Origin: Stentor roeselii
Lineage: Eukaryota; Ciliophora; Heterotrichea; Heterotrichida; Stentoridae
Direction of reading: 5' to 3'
NCBI GenBank assembly: GCA_006503475.1
Contig: RSEH01000046.1
Location: 62,001 to 126,000 of the forward strand
DNA length: 64,000 nt
The position numbers and the translations under genes were made by a program. Below the pieces are notes generated by a model, which saw only the letters and a program-made list of their open reading frames with translations, had not been told where the DNA came from and ran no database searches. The first letter of the stretch is position 1. Every line of letters starts with the position of its first letter. Shown here one piece after another: positions 10,694 through 18,438 of this stretch.

Positions 10694-12133
10694 CTACTTA
10701 AAAACTTGGGATTTTTGAAAAGCTTGAATATTTTCCCACTTTTCCATTAAAACTTCTAAAGCATCATTGACTTGAAGATTTGACCTATTCAAAGTTTTCA
10801 AGTCTTCAATATTGAGATGTTTGAGCTGGTCATTCATTTCAAGTCGTTTGCTCAAATACATAACCTGGGACTTAAGTTCCGAATTTTCCTTAAAAACCTT
10901 TCTAAACTCATCATTGACTTTAAACCTTTCTTTCCCCATCATACTAAATTTTTCATTGAGTTGTCCATAAGCAAAGCTCGCACTTTGCATTTCCGCAGTA
11001 AGTCCCTTGACATGTTCACTTAACTTTAAAAATTCCGTTTCCTGTTCATTAAACCCATCACTTTCTTTCTTAAACAAATCAGCAAGTTTATTCCTTTCCT
11101 CAATCAAGACAACATTTTCAATAGACTTCTGCTTGAATTGATCCTGTTGAAAAGCAGCTTCTTTTCTAGCAGTCTCCAAGTCACGCACAGAATTTTTAAT
11201 AGCTTTGCTATCAAGGTCCTTAAGCCTCTTAGCCACAAGAGTTTCTTGATAAGCTTTATCCTTCTGCATCTCAGATTTCAATTCATTTAACTGAGAAGTG
11301 AGTTGTCTTTTCTCAGAATTAAGCTGGGCACAGGTCTTATCAATCAAGTCCTTTGAAAACTCGAGTGACCTGACTTTATTAGTCAAATTATCCCTTTCAA
11401 TTGAAAGCTCGTCAATGATTTTAACAGTCTCTTCAATTTCCTTTAAAACATTAGTCAAAGTTTTATTCCCTTTTATCTCTGCTTCTAGTTTCGAGGTATC
11501 CGCCTGAAGTTCAGCGATTTTTCTATTTTTTTCTTCAACAATTTGATTTTTGAATTCTTCAATCTCAGCGATTTTCTGTTGAGTTTTATTTATCGTCAGG
11601 TCTTGTTTGTTAAATTTAAGTCTTAAGTCATTTGCCCAGTTTTGACTTAAGTCTTTTTCCTTACAGACTTCAGTGATGCGCTTCAGAAGGTCGTCTTTTG
11701 CAGAGGTTTCTGAGTTTAGCACTTTTTTCATACGGTCTAGTTCACCGCGGCTGTAGTTTAAGAATTCTGAGAATTTTTTTTCACTTGCCGCTCGTTCTTG
11801 GCTGACTTTTTCAAGAGATTTTTGCATTGTGAGGAAAGTAACTGCAAAGGACTTGTTTTCTTCGGATAAGGTCGAGATTGACTTTTCGAGGTCGATTTGG
11901 AGTTGCTTGTATTTTCCTTTTAACTGGATTATGTTCTCGCTTAAGGGACCGTTCTCGAGACCGTCTGAGGGAAACATGCTTTTTTGTTCACGTTCTTTGT
12001 CTTTTAAAAGTTTCAGCTCGAGTTCTAAGAAATATGCTTGTTGTTGAAGGTTGTGGATGTATTCTTCTTCTAGGGTTTGGGTCTTTCCTTTGGGCTTTGA
12101 TTGGGATTTACGAAGAGAACGAGTGTCCGCCAT
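10694..12133 (-). CDS. long coiled-coil protein
   Basis: 479 aa from the first in-frame ATG (MADTRSLRKSQSKPKG); the frame extends upstream without ATG to 12211. After a basic N-terminus of about 25 residues the protein is nearly all coiled coil, with regular Leu/Lys/Glu heptads and few Pro/Gly. There are no catalytic motifs. This resembles ciliary or basal-body structural proteins (CCDC type), but no family is identifiable. The 229 bp upstream are shared with the divergent AT-hook-like gene. Confidence 0.8.
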   Translation of the reverse strand: MADTRSLRKSQSKPKGKTQTLEEEYIHNLQQQAYFLELELKLLKDKEREQKSMFPSDGLENGPLSENIIQLKGKYKQLQIDLEKSISTLSEENKSFAVTFLTMQKSLEKVSQERAASEKKFSEFLNYSRGELDRMKKVLNSETSAKDDLLKRITEVCKEKDLSQNWANDLRLKFNKQDLTINKTQQKIAEIEEFKNQIVEEKNRKIAELQADTSKLEAEIKGNKTLTNVLKEIEETVKIIDELSIERDNLTNKVRSLEFSKDLIDKTCAQLNSEKRQLTSQLNELKSEMQKDKAYQETLVAKRLKDLDSKAIKNSVRDLETARKEAAFQQDQFKQKSIENVVLIEERNKLADLFKKESDGFNEQETEFLKLSEHVKGLTAEMQSASFAYGQLNEKFSMMGKERFKVNDEFRKVFKENSELKSQVMYLSKRLEMNDQLKHLNIEDLKTLNRSNLQVNDALEVLMEKWENIQAFQKSQVFK

Positions 12134-12362
12134 TTGTCGATTATTTGAATGAATGTTGGATGTTCCGGGAGTGAGGGATTTAATTTCTAGGGTTTTAATA
12201 GATTTTATCAATTGAGCTTCTTAGCTCTTCTAGACTCTTAAAACAATTTTAGTAATACTATTCTTAATTATTATTTATGCTTATCTGACATTCAAACCTT
12301 TATTTTAACAATGAATTTTCAAATAAGGTTCAATATGAAAAGATAGCCTCAACTATAATCAA

Positions 12363-13091
12363 ATGGACTTAGAACTGCAAGAAATTGAGTATATCGACCA
12401 ATTAGATAAGAACTCTAACTTGAGTCACAAATTCTTATACAATGAGCCAGAGATGTGGACTTCATGGGTACCGAAGCTGACAACCTCAGGTCTTGACTCA
12501 CAGCTGGACGAAGTCCTTTCAAAGCTAAGTTTCCCGTCAGACCCGAAGCCTCCATCAAGTCCAACAATAAAAAAACGTGGTCGTAAGCCGATCCGTCCGA
12601 ATGACCCAATCAAGAAGAAGACCGAAGAAAAAGACAAGTATTGGCTCCGGATGTTCCGAGGTTACATGAAAGGAAAGTACCCAGAAGTATCCCATTTATT
12701 AACTTCAGACGAGCAGCAGTTCTGGCTTGACCATCTGAGTTCAAAAGGCGTTCCCGACAAAGGAAATATTTTTTCATCATATGGAAAGAAATACAAAAAC
12801 CACTTGTTTAGTCAAGCGAGTTTCGTGACTTATTTCCAGGAATGGTTTCATCAGTTCGGAGAAATCGAACTCGGACGAAAATGCAAACCAGGGTCCGACT
12901 TGTGGTTCGTCTTTTATGACTATGCCTGCAAAGAACTCGTCAATTATGTCCCGGTTGGATGCAGCTCGCTTGATAGTGGAGATTCTTTCAGGAGCTCTGC
13001 TTCGCCTTATGTTCAGGGTGAAGGGGAAAATATTGACTTTTGTATGGTTAGTGGAGACAATGATGAGATTATTGAGTTTTTTTTGAACTAG
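12363..13091 (+). CDS. AT-hook-like nuclear protein, family unknown
   Basis: 242 aa. Residues about 62-80 read KKRGRKPIRPNDPIKKK, where RGRKP is close to an AT-hook (RGRP core) and doubles as a nuclear localisation signal. It is followed by a well-structured aromatic-rich region (KDKYWLRMFRGYMKG, WLDHLSSKGVPD, YFQEWFHQFGEIELGRKC), which looks like a conserved globular domain of ciliates that I cannot name. The C-terminal 40 residues are acidic/Ser-rich. A chromatin or transcription role is inferred only from the AT-hook-like motif. Confidence 0.75.
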   Translation: MDLELQEIEYIDQLDKNSNLSHKFLYNEPEMWTSWVPKLTTSGLDSQLDEVLSKLSFPSDPKPPSSPTIKKRGRKPIRPNDPIKKKTEEKDKYWLRMFRGYMKGKYPEVSHLLTSDEQQFWLDHLSSKGVPDKGNIFSSYGKKYKNHLFSQASFVTYFQEWFHQFGEIELGRKCKPGSDLWFVFYDYACKELVNYVPVGCSSLDSGDSFRSSASPYVQGEGENIDFCMVSGDNDEIIEFFLN

Positions 13092-13508
13092 TGTACAGAT
13101 GGATAGATTAATTAATGGATTGTTTTTGATTTCAGAGAGGTGAATGGGAGGTTGGGAGTTTTAGGGTGGGGGAGGTTTGGGTTTTTAGAACATTCTAGAA
13201 TGATTTTGGAATGGGTTGGGATTTAGGGTTTATTTTGAATGGAAATTTGGGAGAGTTTGGGATTGGGTTGAGGATTTTGAGGATTATTAAAGTTGGTTTT
13301 GGAGATTTCTGGTTTTTTCAGTTTTGGGGGTTTTTTGAGTTGAGTATAGTCTTTTCATTTTATTGCAGATTTCATTCTATAATTTAGTTATTACTAATGG
13401 AATTCGTGTTTAGATTTTTAAGTGAGTTTAGAAGATTTTTAGTTGTTTAGAGTTTTTTGCTTAGTTTAATCATTTGAAATAATTAATTAAACAATTTAAT
13501 AAGTTAGG
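13092..13508. other. convergent intergenic region, strongly G/T-rich on + strand
   Basis: Between two converging genes. 13100-13340 is unusually G-rich on the + strand (runs such as GGTGGGGGAGG) before turning AT-rich. No open frame or stable fold was recognised. It forms the G-rich end of one cycle of the compositional sawtooth described in the findings. Confidence 0.5.
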
Positions 13509-14582
13509 TTAATTATTCTCTGAGTCCAGAAAAGCGCGAATTCTATGAATTTTACTGGATATCTGAGAATTAGTGTTAGTAAGAGCTTTGCACATATGGC
13601 ACAATCCACCTCCATCATTTTTCATCTTCAAATAATCCTTTTGTAGTTGCATGAATTGCTTGAATATTTCATTATACTTCCGATCCTGATCATTCGTCTT
13701 ATCCTCAAAAACATTCCCTACAACTTTTTTCGAAACTTCAAGTTTAGAGCTAAGCTCCTGAATCACATTCTTCAATTTTTCATTCTGTTTTTTCAACCAC
13801 AAGTTTTCATTAACAGACCTATCCACTTTTCTCTGATACTCTCCAGTGACTTCTTCAATTTTATTTTTAATTTTAATTTCATGTCTGCTTTGAATATCTC
13901 GAATTTCCTCCTGATACACATTTTGCAGTTGTTTTTTCATTAAAATGACTTTTTCTTTATATTTCCTTTTAACTTTTTTCAACTTTTCCTTCTCAAAGTC
14001 CTTCTCAAAGTCAATTAAAAAGTTAGAGCCTCGAACAGAGCTTTTTTCATTAGAGTTTTGGTCTAAATCCGAAAAAGAAGGCGAATTTTTCCTGATTTTT
14101 TTGATTTTGTTAGAAGAAATATTGACGTTTTTTTTAAGGTTTTCAATTTTTATCTGAAGTTCTTGATTTCGCCTTTTGTAAACAGCCAGTTGACCCTCTA
14201 CATCAGCTGAGTCAAAACTAGTCCTTGGTCTATGTTTAAAAACTGGACTTTCAACTGTTATTTCTTCAGAAGATCTCTGAAATATTGAAAGTTTTTCAAG
14301 AGACTCAAAAGAACACTCTGAAGGTTTTAATGAACTTGCAAACTTTCCACCGTTAAATGGAGAGTTGTGGGATTGAATCGTTCTTACTGATTGCTTGCGA
14401 CTTGATACCTTTTTTGATGAGGATGGACTGTTAAAGCCTTTGGGTTTTTTTACTTTTGATGAATGCTGGGGGACCTGAATTTTTGTTACTTTTTGGAGTG
14501 AACTACGCATTTTTTCGAGTTTTCTTTTGTAGGTTCCTAGAGAGTTTTTTAGTTTTGGATCACTCTTGGTTCGAAGCGACAT
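13509..14582 (-). CDS. basic Ser-rich coiled-coil protein
   Basis: 357 aa, ATG in TTTAAATG context. Residues 1-125 are basic and Ser-rich, likely unstructured (KVKKPKGFNSPSSSKK). Residues about 125-310 are coiled coil, with a very Lys-rich stretch (KEKLKKVKRKYKEKVILMKK). Near the C-terminus HMCKALTNTN is followed by KIHRIRAFLDSE. No family was recognised; a centrosomal/basal-body type structural protein is possible. Confidence 0.8.
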   Translation of the reverse strand: MSLRTKSDPKLKNSLGTYKRKLEKMRSSLQKVTKIQVPQHSSKVKKPKGFNSPSSSKKVSSRKQSVRTIQSHNSPFNGGKFASSLKPSECSFESLEKLSIFQRSSEEITVESPVFKHRPRTSFDSADVEGQLAVYKRRNQELQIKIENLKKNVNISSNKIKKIRKNSPSFSDLDQNSNEKSSVRGSNFLIDFEKDFEKEKLKKVKRKYKEKVILMKKQLQNVYQEEIRDIQSRHEIKIKNKIEEVTGEYQRKVDRSVNENLWLKKQNEKLKNVIQELSSKLEVSKKVVGNVFEDKTNDQDRKYNEIFKQFMQLQKDYLKMKNDGGGLCHMCKALTNTNSQISSKIHRIRAFLDSENN

Positions 14583-15160
14583 TTAAATTATTTGAATGAA
14601 TGTTTAGAATTGGAATTTGTGTAAGGGTTCTTATTACAAATACTTCAAAATTGTGAGTATATACTTATATTCAGTCTACTTTATCAACTTTAACTAATAT
14701 TTTGAGTTGACTATTTCAATCAACAGGATTTGTTTGCTAATTCGAATTTCTATCTTAAATTACATAATCAGCAGCGATTTATGTTTAATCTTTCTATAAT
14801 AACCTCATGATCTATATTTATTTTTTATGATACAAGAATATTTCCATTGTAAAACCTAAAAATAATTCTTGATATCACATAAATTATGATTATTGACTTC
14901 ATTCTCAGAATTATTTGAATTAAATACTCACATTATGCCAAAACTAAAACAAATACTTAGAACATGATAGATTTAAAAATATTCAATATAAAGTTCCTAA
15001 TTGATATGGAATAATTTTAGAAATGATTGAACTAGTAGTTAATATAGCACTAATTACATTCAGATTTTTAGTATAAGCTCTATGCAATACATAAAACTTA
15101 AACATTTTTATATTAAGCCCTAAATGTAAATTTCTTTTATATCTTTGATGGTAATAAATA
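14583..15160. other. AT-rich intergenic region
   Basis: Very AT-rich. It lies between the 5' end of the coiled-coil gene (minus) and the start of the first MGC-type small gene. Nothing but A/T-rich sequence was recognised. Confidence 0.5.
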
Positions 15161-15346
15161 ATGGGATGCATCATGGTTAGTAAGAAAATTAAGAAAAACA
15201 TTCTAGAGCATTCTTTCATGAAACTTGAGATACCTGGGCCTACTAATTTACCCAGATTTCTTAATTTACCATCAGTGAACTCTAAATCATTAGAAACAAT
15301 TCACGAAGTTAACTCAAGCTTTGAATTTTCATTGATTGAGAGATAA
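15161..15346 (+). CDS. MGC-type small acylated protein, copy A
   Basis: 61 aa. It begins MGCIMV: Gly2 is the acceptor for N-myristoylation and Cys3 for palmitoylation, the dual-lipid signature of membrane-anchored signalling proteins. It aligns without gaps over its full length to the 61-aa product at 15826, with 25 identical positions, including MGC-MV-KK, IPGP-NLP, NL and TIHEV. Two independent copies with the same length, motifs and start context (AATAAATAATGG) argue that this is a real gene although it is short. The opposite-strand frame at 14983-15219 is a shadow. The function is unknown; attachment to the inner face of a membrane is inferred. Confidence 0.75.
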   Translation: MGCIMVSKKIKKNILEHSFMKLEIPGPTNLPRFLNLPSVNSKSLETIHEVNSSFEFSLIER

Positions 15347-15825
15347 TTTTAATTATATAAAATTTTCGTGTGAATCTTTCTAAAGTTTTAAACTTGTCTA
15401 ATTTATACTCTGCATATAAAAATACATAATTTTTTATTATATCGGTAAGTAACCGAAGAGTCTTCATAAATCTTAGAAACTAGATTATTATGGCAATCTA
15501 TAGTCAAGCACTCAAGTAACTGAAAACTTCAAGGTAATCTCTCATAAGTCAAATCATCAAGAAATAAATCAATTCATAAAATCTAATAAAAATAATTCTT
15601 CCATGAAAAAAAAAATCAGACATCCCATACCTAATTAAAAATCCTCCTATTCCCTATCACCACTCTTAAAATTTTTGAATTCCCTTACTAAAACCTCCCA
15701 TTCACTCTAAAACCTTAATCCCCAAATTCCCTCTGATCAAAATCCTCTAGAAACCATGATAAAAATCCTCAAGTGAACGAATTCCTAAAATTAAGTCAAT
15801 AATATATCAATTGGTTTATAATTAA
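15347..15825. other. intergenic spacer between the two MGC-type genes
   Basis: Starts AT-rich; 15640-15780 is C-rich on the + strand (repeated CCTCC/CCCTA-like words), as seen upstream of several + genes. No additional frame was recognised. Confidence 0.5.
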
Positions 15826-16011
15826 ATGGGATGTGGTATGGTCAGAAAGAAAACAGACGCTCAATTAACAATAAATCCTCCAGTAGTTTCCAAGATCCCC
15901 GGTCCTATAAACCTTCCCAAGAACGTAAACCTTAAGCCTTTAACACGTGCAAACCTTGGAACCATCCACGAAGTAAGATCTTACCTCGAGGTATCCTGTG
16001 CATTAGAGTAA
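15826..16011 (+). CDS. MGC-type small acylated protein, copy B
   Basis: 61 aa, paralogue of the product at 15161 (25 of 61 identical, no gaps). N-terminus MGCGMVRKK: Gly2 and Cys3 suit N-myristoylation plus palmitoylation, and the following basic residues favour acidic membranes. The core motif is IPGPINLP and the C-terminal motif is TIHEVRSYLEVS. ATG context is TATAATTAAATGG. The two copies lie in tandem 480 bp apart and have diverged strongly outside the motifs, so this is an old duplication kept under selection. No homologous domain is known to me. Confidence 0.8.
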   Translation: MGCGMVRKKTDAQLTINPPVVSKIPGPINLPKNVNLKPLTRANLGTIHEVRSYLEVSCALE

Positions 16012-16107
16012 TTAACTGTATTAATATCTAATCATCTCCCATTCTTCCAAAGATTCTCTAATTCAATAACCTCAAAAAGACTCTTCTAATCACAAGTCAA
16101 TGATCTA

Positions 16108-16653
16108 TTAAAAATTATTTTTAGCTTTCTTATAACTCAACTTACTATTCGTATTCAGAACAATCATCTGAGCTTGATAGATGCAACTAGGACAATACCA
16201 CCTTTCATTACTTGTTGTTTGTCTTTCCACTTCTTCTGGCTTCATTTTCATGCACTCTGGGTGGTACCACTGCTCGCAGAAACCTTCACATTTGAACATG
16301 AGCTCGCCAGGGGAATAAGGCCGTCTGCATTCACAGTAAACGTTCTCTTCACTTTGATCCTTTTCACTTGGATACTCCTCGGTTTGCACCTTTTTCACTG
16401 GGGTCTGAGTGATCCAACTTGGTCTTTTACGGTTTGAAGCTTCTAGAAAAGCTTTCACAGTTGCTGGCATTGATGAGTCTTCGTAAGCTGTTCGCTTTAT
16501 GGGCTCTACAACCTGCACTCGCTCTGGTAAGACTAGTTTTCGGTCGACTTTATACTTTTTTAGCACTTTGAAGATGATTTTCACGTGCTTTGAGGATTTT
16601 ACTTGTTTACGAACTTTGGTTGAGCGACCTGATCTGGTTTCAGTGATGTGCAT
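16108..16653 (-). CDS. PHD-finger protein
   Basis: 181 aa. A PHD finger spans about residues 104-160 with the full Cys4-His-Cys3 set: CEC, then FKCEGFCEQWYHPEC, then WYCPSC. The WYH and the W before the last Cys pair are typical of histone-H3-tail (H3K4me3) readers. The N-terminal 100 residues are basic and may continue a truncated BAH-like region as in plant EBS/SHL proteins, but this is not clear. Likely a nuclear chromatin reader. It is divergent from the FHA/RING-CH gene, with only 21 bp between the facing ATGs at 16653 and 16675. Confidence 0.85.
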   Translation of the reverse strand: MHITETRSGRSTKVRKQVKSSKHVKIIFKVLKKYKVDRKLVLPERVQVVEPIKRTAYEDSSMPATVKAFLEASNRKRPSWITQTPVKKVQTEEYPSEKDQSEENVYCECRRPYSPGELMFKCEGFCEQWYHPECMKMKPEEVERQTTSNERWYCPSCIYQAQMIVLNTNSKLSYKKAKNNF

Positions 16654-16874
16654 AATTTAATGTTGATTATATAAATGGAGTGTTTAAGCTCTACAGAAGC
16701 TTAGAATGTCTAAGTCCAGTCAACAAGATCCTAAAATCAACCATTAAAAATTCCTTAAACCCATTTCCTCAATCCTTAAAATTCCCAACAAAAATCTATC
16801 CTAATCCAAATTTCCATATTAAGAACTTTGCCTCAAAAGTAACGTTTTATAAAAATGAAAAATTCAAACATTCC

Positions 16875-16889
16875 GTAAGTCTTACTCAG
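16875..16889 (+). other. possible in-frame 15-nt intron
   Basis: GTAAGTCTTACTCAG matches the local intron pattern, including A at position 10 and CAG at the end. As 15 is a multiple of three and it contains no stop in this frame, retention or splicing would both keep the frame open, so only RNA data could tell. Confidence 0.45.
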
Positions 16890-16910
16890 GCTAACCATAA
16901 AAGCAGTTAC

Positions 16911-17919
16911 ATGGTCAAGAGACTCTCACGGTCTATACGACTACGAATCAAGAAACGTGCAAAAATCTCTTCTATCAACGACCCACTCGTGTCGACTAAG
17001 CCGTTCAGGCACTGAGATCCGAACTCACCTAAAATCAGAAAAACTTTCAGAAGACTCCAGCATTTTATGCGAAATCGAAGCAGAAGGGCAGGACTACTCC
17101 ATTTCCCCCCAGTCCGAATCGATCTGGTTGGTAGCTCGAACAATGAAAACAGAATACGGTTCAGGCTTCCTGTTGAAAGAAGGACAAGTGATTAAACTAG
17201 GAAGAGTCTGCTTTAAAGTCACTTTAATGAGAACCTCTGCTGAAGATGAAGAGTCAGATAACACCCAGGACTCAGAAGACCTTGAAATAAGTATTCCCAA
17301 TGAAAGAGATGCAGGAATTTGTAGGATTTGTCTGAGTAACGACTCTGATTCTAACAATCCTTTGATATCGCCGTGTAAATGTGCAGGGTCCATGAAGTTC
17401 ATTCATTTGTTATGCTTGCGACAATGGCTGAACTCGCGGATGATCAGTCGAAATACTGAGAATTGTGTGAGTTTCTCGTGGAAGTCGATTGATTGTGAAA
17501 TCTGCAAGTCAATTATTCCTTTTTCACTTGATAATAAAGACTCAGAAGTACTGAAAATCGAAAGGCCTAAGTCTCCCTTTCTGGTACTTGAAGGGGTGGG
17601 AAATGATAAGAACAGTAACAAAGGAGTGCATATTATTGGAGTCACTGGAAGTAATGTCGTCACTCTTGGAAGGGGTCACGACGCTGATGTGAGAATTTCT
17701 GATATTTCAGTCAGCAGGCTGCATGCAAGTATCAGGTTTGTTGATGGGTGCTTTGTTGTAGAAGATAAAAACTCGAAGTTTGGAACACTTTTAAATACTT
17801 GCTCGAAGGTTAAAGTCAACTCGGCTTGCAACTTAGTTGTGCAGATTGGAAGGACTGTCATTTCTTTTTCTACTAAAACGCACTCGAATGGCTTTGAACA
17901 CAGTGAATTCACGAATTAG
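16911..17919 (+). CDS. FHA and RING-CH (MARCH-type) protein with an apparent +1 frameshift
   Basis: Residues encoded from 16911 (MVKRLSRSIRLRIKKRAK...DPLVSTKPF) form the typical start of ciliate FHA/RING-CH proteins, but the frame stops at TGA 17013. The rest continues in the +1 frame to 17919. There is a first FHA-like region (LWL-type SIWLVARTMKTEYGSGF, IKLGRVCFKV), then a RING-CH zinc domain (CRICLSN...CKCAGSMKFIHLLCLRQWL...CEIC) and a C-terminal classical FHA (LGRGHDADVRISDISVSRLHASI). The RING-CH implies E2-dependent ubiquitin ligase activity; FHA binds phosphothreonine. No 16-nt GT-AG intron fits the junction. Either one extra base is present (error or mutation) or the ribosome shifts at the TGA. 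The true start is uncertain: a TATATAAATGG lies at 16675. Confidence 0.75.
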
Positions 17920-17946
17920 ATGCAGGAATTAATGAAAACATTTAAT

Positions 17947-18402
17947 TTAGTGTCGTTTTTTTAAACGGGTTATACTTGGAAGGTGAACACGGGATTTTAG
18001 GTTTAGGCAGGATTTTAAACCTGGAGATAAGGACGGAATGCAGGATTTGGTTTTAGAGTTTAGGTGGAGTAGGGAGTTGGATGATAGGTATGATAGCTTT
18101 TGACGGGGAAGCTGGATCGTGTTACCAGATTCCAAATCCGTGAGTTTCCCAGATCCATCAACAACAGCTCTATACCTATTAAGCGAAGGTCTAATCCCCC
18201 CATCAATATTTTCCATAATTTTCGCATTTTCCCGAAGTTCAAGAACTTTGAGTTCACTTTTATTTTTTTCTCTCTTAAAAACCTGGAACTACTTAACCCG
18301 TACTTCAAAAACTTTAACAACCCTTGAAAATTGAACCCGATTTCTGTGATTTTCCCTAAAGTCTTCAAGTATCAAGAAGTAAGAACAATCGCGATTCTCC
18401 AT
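17947..18402 (-). CDS. small spliced gene, function unknown
   Basis: Spliced product 146 aa. Exon 1 is 18304-18402 (33 codons, from an ATG in TTATAATGG context: MENRDCSYFLILEDF). Intron GTACGGGTTAAGTAG is at 18289-18303, with A at position 10. Exon 2 (17947-18288) runs to TAA. The middle is a short coiled coil (FKREKNKSELKVLELREN), followed by a conserved-looking stretch (GGIRPSLNRYRAVVDGSGKLTDLESGNT) and a Ser/Leu-rich basic tail. Start-codon-based ORF calling misses exon 1. It is divergent from the Kelch gene (36 bp between ATGs) and converges on the FHA gene (27 bp), which fits the local packing and supports the model. Confidence 0.75.
18289..18303 (-). other. 15-nt spliceosomal intron
   Basis: GTACGGGTTAAGTAG on the minus strand. 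It contains an in-frame TAG, and its removal gives a single frame from a TTATAATGG start to the stop. It is the only intron here with GTAC rather than GTAA. Confidence 0.75.
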
Positions 18403-18438
18403 TATAAGAAAAGCATCTCAATAGTAAACCTCATTAAA

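Noticed and set aside
14983-15219. 78-codon minus-strand frame
   Set aside because: Overlaps and opposes the MGC-type gene copy A, whose paralogue supports the plus strand.
16906-16921. 16-nt GT-AG segment that would shift the FHA/RING-CH gene into the right frame
   Set aside because: It would delete the conserved LSRSIRLRIKKR...PLVSTKPF region, and it does not match the GTAA/A10 pattern.
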